Source: Iamia sp035765045
Lineage (GTDB): Bacteria; Actinomycetota; Acidimicrobiia; Acidimicrobiales; Iamiaceae
Direction: 5' to 3'
NCBI GenBank assembly: GCA_035765045.1
Contig: DASTYI010000034.1
Location: 19,967-83,966, forward strand
Length of the DNA stretch: 64,000 nt
Under the pieces are notes generated by a model. The model saw only the letters and a list, made by a program, of their open reading frames with translations. It ran no database searches and had not been told where the DNA came from. Each line of letters opens with the position of its first letter. Position 1 is the first letter of the stretch. The position numbers were made by a program, and so were the translations under genes. Positions 27,048 to 35,484 of the stretch are shown here, piece by piece.

Positions 27048-30000
27048 TCGAACATCGCCTCGCTCCCGGGCATCTGCTTCTTGGCCCGGCTCTTGCCCTT
27101 CGGCGCCGCGCCAGATGCCGCCTCGGCCGCGGCACGGCGGTGGTTCTCCTCCAGCAGCCGGTCGAGGATCTCGACCCGGGCGGCGGGGCTCACCGTCCAC
27201 CGCTCCATCTGCCGGTAGGTGTGGAACCCGTGCTCGAGCGGGATGTCGGACCACCCGTAGGCGTCCATCACAGCCTCATCGAGGTCAACGTGGATCTCCC
27301 TCATTCGCGCCACGTCCGGGTCCGATGCATCGGAGACCTCGGGATCGTTGACCAGGTTGTAGAGCTTCGTCATCCCCAGCTCTCGGCGGAGCATGATCGC
27401 CCGTCGCTCCTCGGCTAGGGAGCGTCCAGCCGACTTCAACCATGTCGTCGACGTGGGTCTCGGGAATGGCACAAAGGCATCCGACGGCGAGTAGTTCGTA
27501 CTGTTGGTGCCCAGAGTCGAGCAATAGGTGACGGTCCACAGGAGATGAGCGGTGGAGGACAGGACTGCAAACAGTTCAGAGGAATCGCTGGCGAATACGA
27601 TGAGCTTCTGATCAAGGACTTGATCGGTATCGACAATAGCCGGAAGAACTGTCTTGCTCACCTGTGCTATAACGATCACTTCGTCAAGGTCCCGGGTGGC
27701 AAGGCGAAGCGCTGGTCGCTTTTCAGCAAACTGCCACCACCGATTCCGAAGCGCCGCTCGGTTCACCCGCTCGCGCTCTGGGCGCACCAGCTGCTCGACG
27801 CGGCTGAAGGGAACTGCGAACTTTCGGGCCTCCCCCTCGGATCTGTCGTAGAAGTCGATCACGTGCCTGGATGCGCTGAAGTCGGGCCGTGAATTTACAT
27901 CGTCACCGTTCAGATATCGCCGCACCACTTGCCGGAGTGTGTGGTCTGCGTCGAACCACTCTCTAGCCTCACGATCTTGAACGATGAAGCCCTTACCAAG
28001 TACGTAGCAACCGACAAAGGCGATTCCACCATTCTCCGAAAGCGGAATCGGTGAACCAGTCACCTCGCCGGCCGCGTCTAGGAGCGTTGAAATCGATCCG
28101 ACCTGCTGCCCATTGCAGTTCGGCAATACCCCGTCACCAAGACTGATGCGGCTCGCCCAAACTACCGCATACTGCAGATTTGCCGAGATAGATGGCCACT
28201 GCCGACTCTGAACTGCCCGATGGATTTCGAATCCCTTGCTGTCGAGTTGATCCAGGCCCACGTCCCGCGTATCGCCTTGAGCGACCGTGCTTGTTGCAAG
28301 GAGACCGAAGACTCCCCTTTCGGCAAGAACGGACTGCGTTCTTAAAAAGAAGTAGGCGACGAGGTCCGCATGGCCTCGTCGTTCGCAAGCGATCTGGTTC
28401 ACGAACCACTCCCGTATTCCCTCCCCAAAGGCACCCGTAAGCTTCTTGCCACCGAGGAAGGGTGGGTTGCCGATGACGGCGTCGAAGCCGCCGTGGTCGA
28501 CGATGACGTCCGGGGCTTCGAGAACCCAGTGGAGGGGTTTCCAGCGTTCGTAGTCGGTGTCGACGGTTGGTGACAGGCCTCGGTCGATGTAGTCCTCGAG
28601 CGGCTTCGGGTCGGGCTGACCCGCCTTCGGGTGAGCCTTCTTGATCAAGGCACGCAGGTCGTCGTAGGCGTCGTCGAGCGGCTTGCCCGGCTTGCCGCCG
28701 AGGGGGAGGCCGGCGGCGATGATGCCGTCGGCGATCTGGCGGAGATCGGCCGTGACCCTCCCGAACTCGGCCAGCTGGCGGTTCTTGGCCGCGCTGGTGC
28801 GGGCGGGGTCGTCCTCGTCGATCTCGGTGGCCAGCCGCTCGCGGAGCTGCACCGCCTTGCGGATGGTGGGCTCGATGTCGACGTCCCAGATGTCGAACTG
28901 CCGGTCGAGCGGGACCCGGCTCGGGTCGATGTGGATCTTGCGGAGCTGGTCGAGGCTGGTGAGCCCGAGGAGCGAGTTGCCGACGAAGACCTTGTCGTCG
29001 ACGAACGAGAAGGGCAGGTCACGGTCGAGCGAGACGAGCCACAGCGAGAGCTTGCACATCTCGACGGCCATCTCGTTGATGTCGGCGCCGTAGAGGCATC
29101 CGGCTACGACCTCACGGATGGCCCGGGCGTGGAGGTCGGGGCGATGGACGTTGCTGGGGTCCTCGATGGTCCAGGCCTCGACCAGCCGCTCGGCAAGGTA
29201 CCGGGCAGCGGCGACCAGGAACGCTCCCGAGCCGCAGGCGATGTCGGCCACCTTGAGCGACATCAGGTCCTCCGACGAGCGGAGCTTCCAGGTCGACTCG
29301 TCGCCGGTCTGGTGCGGCCCCGGCGAGTAGCACAGCGGTTGGAGGGCGTGGAGGACAACCTCCTCGGCCAGCGACCGGGGGGTGTAGTGCGCGCCGGCGT
29401 TCTTGCGCGACGGGGTCTCCTTCACCAGGAGCCCGCCGTCGAGGACGATCAGCGGCCGGGAGCGGAGGTCGAGGCGGACCACACCGAGCCAGGGGGTGAT
29501 CCGGTCGCGGAGCGCGGTGTCGTCGCCGGTGATCTGGGCCAGGGCGCTGGCCGCCGACGGGTCGGGGTCGGAGGCGATGGCCCTCGCCATCTGGGCCACG
29601 GTGGCGGGCTTGGCCGACGGCTGGGTCCCGGCCACCCAGTCGCGGATGGCCGTGGCCAGCTTCTTGGGGTCGGCGTGGGCGGCGCCGAGCTCTTCCAGCA
29701 CCGCGAGCGGGATCTCCGGCTCGGAGCCCTCCTTGCCCGGGAGGCCGAGGTAGGTCTCGACGACGGCGACGCTCGTGTAGCCGAGGAGGCCCTCGTAGAT
29801 GTAGCCGATCTGCTCCACGTCGATGTCGCGGAACGAGATGCGGCGCGCCTCGCCGTCGACCACGGCGACCTGCACCGACCGCAGCACGTGGAGCATCACC
29901 CGGTCGGAGACGCTGAGGCCCAGCCCGCCGCCGTCCTGGGTGGCGGTGAGGAACGGGAACCGGGTCGGGTCGAACAGGGACCCGCCGTAGGCGGGCATGC

Positions 30001-31123
30001 GCAGGCTCTCGAACGAGGCGCCGCGGTGGAGCGCGTGGCTGGTGGCCAGCAGCCGGTGCCAGGTGAGGGCGGTGGCGTCGAGGGACTCCTCGCCCTCGTC
30101 GGTCTGGCGGGCGAGGAGGGCGTCGAGCTCCCGGGCGATGCCGTAGCCCTGCTCGAACAGCTCACCGGCGGGCAGGAGGCCTCGCTCCTCGGCGTAGAGG
30201 AGGAAGACGGCCCGCATCATCACGGTGACGGCGGCGTCGTAGGCCTCGTGGGCGTCGGCCGGCAGCGGGGACGGCTGACCCCGGTGGCGGGCGTCGAAGG
30301 CCGACTCCGAGAAGGACTGGATCAGCAGCTCGACCGCCCGCCGGACCTGGGAGCCGAGGGCCTCGGTGATCTCCTCGGCGGCGGCCACCGACGCCGCGAA
30401 CAGGGCGGGCAACCGCTCCTCGGCGGCCCCGCCGACGACGTGCTGGCGGCTGATGAGGGTGAGGAAGGCGTCGCGGGTGCGGGGCTCCTCGACCCACGTC
30501 AGGGCGTCGACGATGCCCGACGCCGTGGTCACGCCCTCACGGGCGCAGACCAGCCCCCACCACCGGCCGTCGGTGACGATGCCGACCTCGACGCCGCTGG
30601 CCCGGAGCAGGGCGTCCATCCGGTCGATCGGGGTCGCCGCCCACAGATCGTTGGGGGTCGACCGGAGCGAGTCGGTGGCGTCGACCATCAGCACGAGGGC
30701 GCCGATGCCGTCGGCCCCCTCGAGGGCGGCGTCGGGGCGGACCGACACCACGCGGTTGGGCGAGTGGGCCTCGATGCCGTCCACGCCACCCCAGCGGAGC
30801 GACTCCAGCCACCCGGCACCGTCGTGCAGGACGGTCCGCACCCAGGTGTCGCGGGCCTCCCGGAGCGCCGCGTCGGCGTCGGCTCGATCGGCGTCTGCCG
30901 CCCGGTCGAGGGCTTCCCAGGCCCGCTCGAAGTCCTTCCGGGCGTCGAGCACCAGGTCGAGCCGGTCGGGGTGGTTGGCCCGGAGGTCGGGGATGCCGTT
31001 GGGCCACACGCCCTTCAGCGCAGGGGCGGCCAGGAACGGGCCGTCGGTGTCGACCAGCTCGAGCCAGCGACGGTGGAGGTCGGTGGCGTTCGGGGTGGCC
31101 CGGCGACGCATGGTGCGGGGCAT
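27044..31123 (-). CDS. drmMI: Class 1 DISARM adenine methyltransferase DrmMI
   Basis: This is a 1,359-residue protein of the Eco57I/type IIL kind of N6-adenine methyltransferase. SAM motif I (VADIACGSGAFLVAA) is near residue 624 and the catalytic motif IGNPPFLGGKK near 884. Before them is HYTPRSLAEEVV. It marks host DNA so that DISARM spares it. The ATG at 31123 shares TGATG with the drmD stop. The segment coding for about residues 900-1230, right after the catalytic motif where target recognition domains sit, has far lower GC than the rest; see the findings. Confidence 0.9.
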   Translation of the reverse strand: MPRTMRRRATPNATDLHRRWLELVDTDGPFLAAPALKGVWPNGIPDLRANHPDRLDLVLDARKDFERAWEALDRAADADRADADAALREARDTWVRTVLHDGAGWLESLRWGGVDGIEAHSPNRVVSVRPDAALEGADGIGALVLMVDATDSLRSTPNDLWAATPIDRMDALLRASGVEVGIVTDGRWWGLVCAREGVTTASGIVDALTWVEEPRTRDAFLTLISRQHVVGGAAEERLPALFAASVAAAEEITEALGSQVRRAVELLIQSFSESAFDARHRGQPSPLPADAHEAYDAAVTVMMRAVFLLYAEERGLLPAGELFEQGYGIARELDALLARQTDEGEESLDATALTWHRLLATSHALHRGASFESLRMPAYGGSLFDPTRFPFLTATQDGGGLGLSVSDRVMLHVLRSVQVAVVDGEARRISFRDIDVEQIGYIYEGLLGYTSVAVVETYLGLPGKEGSEPEIPLAVLEELGAAHADPKKLATAIRDWVAGTQPSAKPATVAQMARAIASDPDPSAASALAQITGDDTALRDRITPWLGVVRLDLRSRPLIVLDGGLLVKETPSRKNAGAHYTPRSLAEEVVLHALQPLCYSPGPHQTGDESTWKLRSSEDLMSLKVADIACGSGAFLVAAARYLAERLVEAWTIEDPSNVHRPDLHARAIREVVAGCLYGADINEMAVEMCKLSLWLVSLDRDLPFSFVDDKVFVGNSLLGLTSLDQLRKIHIDPSRVPLDRQFDIWDVDIEPTIRKAVQLRERLATEIDEDDPARTSAAKNRQLAEFGRVTADLRQIADGIIAAGLPLGGKPGKPLDDAYDDLRALIKKAHPKAGQPDPKPLEDYIDRGLSPTVDTDYERWKPLHWVLEAPDVIVDHGGFDAVIGNPPFLGGKKLTGAFGEGIREWFVNQIACERRGHADLVAYFFLRTQSVLAERGVFGLLATSTVAQGDTRDVGLDQLDSKGFEIHRAVQSRQWPSISANLQYAVVWASRISLGDGVLPNCNGQQVGSISTLLDAAGEVTGSPIPLSENGGIAFVGCYVLGKGFIVQDREAREWFDADHTLRQVVRRYLNGDDVNSRPDFSASRHVIDFYDRSEGEARKFAVPFSRVEQLVRPERERVNRAALRNRWWQFAEKRPALRLATRDLDEVIVIAQVSKTVLPAIVDTDQVLDQKLIVFASDSSELFAVLSSTAHLLWTVTYCSTLGTNSTNYSPSDAFVPFPRPTSTTWLKSAGRSLAEERRAIMLRRELGMTKLYNLVNDPEVSDASDPDVARMREIHVDLDEAVMDAYGWSDIPLEHGFHTYRQMERWTVSPAARVEILDRLLEENHRRAAAEAASGAAPKGKSRAKKQMPGSEAMFE

Positions 31124-34100
31124 CAGTCCGACCACCCATCGGCGTCGGCCGGGGTCAGGGCGAAGACCACGGCAGCCGCGGTGGCGTGGGGCTTCACGTC
31201 GGCGTAGCGCTCGGCGATGGCCGAGACCTCACGGGCCTCCTCGGCGTCGAGCTCGGTCAGCCGGCGATCCATGGCGTCCATGTCGCGTCGGCGCTGTCGC
31301 TGCTGGTCCTCGGGGAAGAGGGTGGCCGCTGCCTCCGCCTCCGCCCGGCGCAGCTCGGCCAGGGAGTCGCGCAGGTTCGTGCGGAAGGCGTCGAAGATCC
31401 CTCGCGCCCTCTCGGTGTCGGCCTCCCGGCGGGCCACCAGCTGGTCGACGACCCGCCGGTGGTGGCTCTCGGCACGCGTGCGCATCGACTCCTCCAACCG
31501 CGCCCGCATCGGCGCGTCGGGCTCGTTCCACATTGCGCACAGTGCGGCTCGGACGGACTCGTCGGCCAGCCTCAGGCTGCCGCCGTCGAGGGCGGCATCG
31601 AGGGCGGCCTCGGCCTTCTCCTCGGCCATGGCCCGTCGCCCCCGGAGGCGCACACCGGCCAGGAACACCTCCTCGTGGAGACGGGTGCCCCCTCGGCCCA
31701 CGAGCACCATGCGGGTGACGGCGGCGACGAAGGACTCGGCCAGGTCGTCGACCACGACGGCGGTGACCCGCTCGAGACGAGACGGCGTCGACCACAGAGC
31801 CTTGCGGAGGGAGCGCTGCGCCTTCTGGACGAGCGGGTGGCCCAGGTGGACGTAGACCACGCCAGGGTCCTCGGCCGCGACGGCGGGGTCGAAGGTGATC
31901 GGCCGGTTGACGCCGGGCATCAGCCGGGTGTCGAGGCCCCTGGCGGCGGCCTGCCACGCCGTGGTGCGCGGGGCGAAGCCGAAGACCTCCTGGCCCCAGG
32001 ACAACGACTCGGTGCGGAGCCCGTAGAGCTCCTCGCCCGAGTCGTCCTCGAAGGGGAACAGGGGGAGCTGGTGCTCGATCCGCAGCGCGGTGTCGACCAC
32101 CCGGCGGAGGTTGGCCGGTTCGAGGTGCAGCTCCGAGCGCGACGCGTCGAACCCCTGCTCCAGCTCGGTCAGGCGGGCGTTGAGCTCGATGCCGCCGGCA
32201 AGGGCCTGGGTGATGACGGCGTTGGCGTCGACCCCCTTGCCCTTCTTCCTCACCCGGGAGCGCCCGGCGAAGTGCTCCTGGATCTCTTCGCCGATGACCT
32301 GGTTGACCGATCCGAGGTCCTGCTCGACGTTGGCCACCTTGGCGGCGATACGGGCCATGAAGCTGGCGTCGCTGGCGTAGGTGGTGGCCGACGAGTCCGG
32401 GACGAAGTGGAAGACCTCGGGGACCTCGGTCTGGCCGTAGCGGTCGATGCGCCCTATGCGCTGCTCCAGCCGCGACGGGTTGAAGGGGATGTCGAAGTTG
32501 ACGAGGCGGTGGCACCGGGCCTGGAGGTCGATCCCCTCGCCGGCGGCGTCGGTGGCGAGCAGCACGCGCAGGGGCTCTCGTTCGGGGTCGGCGGAGAACC
32601 TCTCGCGGATGACCTCGCGCTCCTCGGTGGGCGTCGAGCCCTGGATCACCTCGAGCACGTCGCCGTAGCCGTGCTGGACCAGCACCCGCTGGAGCCAGTC
32701 GACGGTGTGGGCGTACTCGGTGAAAACCACCACCCGGTCGTTCGTCCAACCGCCGTCGGCGGCCCGGCACACCCCCTCGAGGAAGGCGAGGAGGGCCTCG
32801 AGGCGGGCATCGGGACGGCTCTCGTAGCCGAGGCCCCAGTCGATGAGCGTCTCGAGCTCGCCCGGCTCGGCGGCCACGAGGGGGTCGGAGCCCTTCGACT
32901 CCCGGAGCCGGGTGGCCTCGTCGTGCTCCCAGAGACCCTCCTCCTCGTCGGCTTGGCCCTCGCCCAGGATGTCGTCGTAGTCGTCGTCGAGCAGGCCGCG
33001 CCCGCCCCGGGCGGCCAGGTAGTTGGCCAACGTCTGGCCGAAGGCGAACGGGCTGGAGAGGAAGCGCTTCTTCAGCAGCATCGTGACGATGTCGCCACTC
33101 GGCTTGGTGCCGTTGAGGCGGGCGCTCTTTGTGACGATGCCGTCGAGCAGCTCGAACATCTGCTGCTCGTCGTCGTCAGGCGTGAAGGTCAGGGCCTCGA
33201 CCCGGCGAGGCTTGAACCCCTTGGTCGGGAGGTCGCGCTTCAGTCGACGCACGGTCACGTCGCGCAGAGCCGACTGGTCGAGCAGGGCACCACGCTGGAA
33301 GCGCCGGGAGTCGATCATCTCCAGCAGGGCGGTGAACGACTCCGGGTGGCCGTTGTGGGGCGTGGCCGACAGGAACAGCCGGTGCTCGCACATCTCGGCC
33401 AGCTCGCGCACGGCGACGGTGCGCTGGGTGTCGACGGCGTAGCCGCGCTCGCTGCCGACGGCTGTCGGGCTCGACGGGGCGACGTGGTGGGCCTCGTCGA
33501 CCACGAGGATGTCGAAGGCGTACCGCCGGGCCGTCTTGGGGCTGCGGGCCTGGGCGTAGACGTCGCGCAGAAGGCGCTGGGCGCGCACCTGCGGCAACCA
33601 CGCCATCGACACGATCACCCGCGGGAACATCTGGAACGGGTTGGCCTGCAGGCCGTGGGTGCGCCGAACCTCGGCCATGAGCTCGCTGTTGACGATGACG
33701 AACTCGAGCCCGAACTTGTCGCGCATCTCGTCCTGCCACTTGAGCGACAAGCTCGGCGGGCACACGACGACGGCGGTGCGCGCCCGGTGGCGGAGAAGGA
33801 GCTCCTGGATGACAAGGCCCGCCTCGATCGTCTTCCCGAGGCCCACGTCGTCGGCTAGGAGGAGGTTGGTCCGGGGTGCGCCGAGCGCCCGTCGGAGCGG
33901 CTCGAGCTGGTAGGCCTCGACGTTCACGCCCGACCAGAACGGGGCCTGGAACCGGTTGGGGTCGGCCGAGGTGACAGCACCCCAGCGCATGGCGTCGACG
34001 AACCCGGCGAGGGTCGTCGGGTCGTCGAACCGGTTCGGGTCAAGGCGGTCCGGGAGCCCCTGGGCCGGCGTCACCGAGTGACCGACCTCCAGCTCCCACA

Positions 34101-34302
34101 CGACGCTTAGGGACTCGCCGAGTCGGTCTTCGTCGAGGGACTGGAGGTCGACGACGTGGGACAGCTGGGCGACGGCCTCGTCAGCGGGGCTCCGGGGCAG
34201 CCCTTGGGCCTGGACGTTGCCCACGGCCCACGTCGAGCCTCGCACCTGTACGACCTCCCCGGGCTCAGGCAGGCGCGGCATCGCGCTCGTCAGTGCACTC
34301 AT
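31123..34302 (-). CDS. drmD: Class 1 DISARM SNF2-like helicase DrmD
   Basis: The 1,059-residue protein has SNF2/SF2 motifs: ADDVGLGKTIEAGLV near residue 154, VVDEAHHVAPSS near 267, LFLSATPHNGHPES, then ATDAAGEGIDLQ and RLEQRIGRIDRYGQ near 616. The C-terminal third is charged and partly coiled coil. DrmD defines class 1 DISARM together with DrmMI. The ATG has GGGAGGG 4-5 nt upstream, a strong ribosome site for the operon head. The drmD-MI-A-B-C order with overlapping starts is the standard class 1 layout. Confidence 0.9.
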   Translation of the reverse strand: MSALTSAMPRLPEPGEVVQVRGSTWAVGNVQAQGLPRSPADEAVAQLSHVVDLQSLDEDRLGESLSVVWELEVGHSVTPAQGLPDRLDPNRFDDPTTLAGFVDAMRWGAVTSADPNRFQAPFWSGVNVEAYQLEPLRRALGAPRTNLLLADDVGLGKTIEAGLVIQELLLRHRARTAVVVCPPSLSLKWQDEMRDKFGLEFVIVNSELMAEVRRTHGLQANPFQMFPRVIVSMAWLPQVRAQRLLRDVYAQARSPKTARRYAFDILVVDEAHHVAPSSPTAVGSERGYAVDTQRTVAVRELAEMCEHRLFLSATPHNGHPESFTALLEMIDSRRFQRGALLDQSALRDVTVRRLKRDLPTKGFKPRRVEALTFTPDDDEQQMFELLDGIVTKSARLNGTKPSGDIVTMLLKKRFLSSPFAFGQTLANYLAARGGRGLLDDDYDDILGEGQADEEEGLWEHDEATRLRESKGSDPLVAAEPGELETLIDWGLGYESRPDARLEALLAFLEGVCRAADGGWTNDRVVVFTEYAHTVDWLQRVLVQHGYGDVLEVIQGSTPTEEREVIRERFSADPEREPLRVLLATDAAGEGIDLQARCHRLVNFDIPFNPSRLEQRIGRIDRYGQTEVPEVFHFVPDSSATTYASDASFMARIAAKVANVEQDLGSVNQVIGEEIQEHFAGRSRVRKKGKGVDANAVITQALAGGIELNARLTELEQGFDASRSELHLEPANLRRVVDTALRIEHQLPLFPFEDDSGEELYGLRTESLSWGQEVFGFAPRTTAWQAAARGLDTRLMPGVNRPITFDPAVAAEDPGVVYVHLGHPLVQKAQRSLRKALWSTPSRLERVTAVVVDDLAESFVAAVTRMVLVGRGGTRLHEEVFLAGVRLRGRRAMAEEKAEAALDAALDGGSLRLADESVRAALCAMWNEPDAPMRARLEESMRTRAESHHRRVVDQLVARREADTERARGIFDAFRTNLRDSLAELRRAEAEAAATLFPEDQQRQRRRDMDAMDRRLTELDAEEAREVSAIAERYADVKPHATAAAVVFALTPADADGWSD

Positions 34303-34331
34303 GTGGCCCTCCCGCCCCGGTCTTCGTTTGC

Positions 34332-34345
34332 GGGTCGCGACCCTA
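34332..34345 (-). promoter_or_regulatory. Palindrome over a -10-like box upstream of drmD
   Basis: GGGTCGCGACCC (34332-34343) is a perfect 12-bp palindrome in the 99-bp gap between the EcsC gene and drmD. On the minus strand it overlaps a possible -10 box TAGGGT (34340-34345) about 37 nt before the drmD ATG. It could be an operator controlling DISARM. No strong -35 box is visible. Confidence 0.35.
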
Positions 34346-34401
34346 GCGGCGTCCGCCCAGCCTCGCCGCCGGGGCCGTGCCGACCCATCAGGGCGGCGCT
34401 G

Positions 34402-35466
34402 TCAGGCGGTCTTGGTGTCGCCACCCTCGTCGACATCAGCGGTGTCTATGTCCTCCAAGCGGTCGAGGATGCTGCTGTCCTCGCCGCTCGTGGCGTCTCG
34501 AACCGACTTCTCCACCGTCTCGACATCTATGGGCTCGTCCGCGCCGGAGCTGTACTTCTCGACGAGCCATCGCCGCGGGTACGCGTGATCGGCCGCCACG
34601 ATGGTGCGGCGAACCGAGTGGTAGTTGCTCCCGGCGGCGATGCCCGCCCCCAGGATCGGCACCCCCTTGGCGATGCTCCGCTTGGCGGTGTCGAGCATCA
34701 ACGATCCGTAGAGCCGCAACATCATGCGGTAGAGGACGCTCTCGTTGAGGTCGGCGACGGCCCGCCGCGCCGCCAGATCCAGGGCGAGCTGTCGCACCTG
34801 GCGCAACGCCTGGGCCCTCGCAGCGTCCTCGGCGAGCACCCCGGCGAGGAGGCTCATCATCATCGCTCGTTCGGCGGGCTCCCTCGGGTCATAGCCGTAG
34901 TGGGCACCGACGTACGCTGCGCCCTGCATGCTCCCGACGGACACTGCCGCAGTGTCGGCGATGACGGAGAGGGCAACGACGCCCGCCGCCGGCAACGCAC
35001 CCATGCCGCCACTTGCGGCTCCGGCTGCGGTGGCGCCTCCAGCGATGAAGCCAGCGGCAGCCCCGTGTCCTGCGGCGATGGCTGCCCGCTTCTTGGCGTT
35101 CTTCGGCGACCGCTCGTCGAGGACGAACAGATCGAGCGCTCGTAGATCCTGATAGGTCTTTGCCTCGATCGGGAGGTTCTCGGTGACCCGAGCGACGACC
35201 TTCTTCTCGGAGATGGTCTTCTCCGTCGCGTCCAGCGTCATGTCGAAACCGCCCCGGATGGCGGTTGCGAAGGCCTTCTGGAGGCCCTCGTTGCCGGGCA
35301 CCTTGTCCCAGACCTCCATCGCCTTGTCAGCAACTTGGCGTCCGCGCTCCCTGACCCCCTCCGGGAGGCGCTCGAGGAGGCCTCTCGGAGTCGAAGCGCG
35401 CCATTCCTCGATGGCGTCCCAGCGCTTGGCTTCGTACGGGGTCATCCCCACGGGCTTGTCGGACAT
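34402..35466 (-). CDS. EcsC-family protein
   Basis: This 354-residue protein fits the EcsC family: a glycine/alanine-rich hydrophobic middle (about residues 130-175), then YVGAHYGYDPREPAERAMMM and, near the C-terminus, GAGIAAGSNYHSVRRT and YPRRWLVEKY. Family members are membrane-associated with unknown biochemistry and turn up in defence islands. It follows the RelE/SF1 helicase gene by only 18 bp, so the two are probably one operon; a membrane effector role is an inference. Confidence 0.75.
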   Translation of the reverse strand: MSDKPVGMTPYEAKRWDAIEEWRASTPRGLLERLPEGVRERGRQVADKAMEVWDKVPGNEGLQKAFATAIRGGFDMTLDATEKTISEKKVVARVTENLPIEAKTYQDLRALDLFVLDERSPKNAKKRAAIAAGHGAAAGFIAGGATAAGAASGGMGALPAAGVVALSVIADTAAVSVGSMQGAAYVGAHYGYDPREPAERAMMMSLLAGVLAEDAARAQALRQVRQLALDLAARRAVADLNESVLYRMMLRLYGSLMLDTAKRSIAKGVPILGAGIAAGSNYHSVRRTIVAADHAYPRRWLVEKYSSGADEPIDVETVEKSVRDATSGEDSSILDRLEDIDTADVDEGGDTKTA

Positions 35467-35484
35467 TTCGATCCTCGGATGTCG

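Noticed and set aside
20529..34302. Class 2 DISARM
   Set aside because: No drmE and no cytosine methyltransferase drmMII; DrmD and DrmMI point to class 1.
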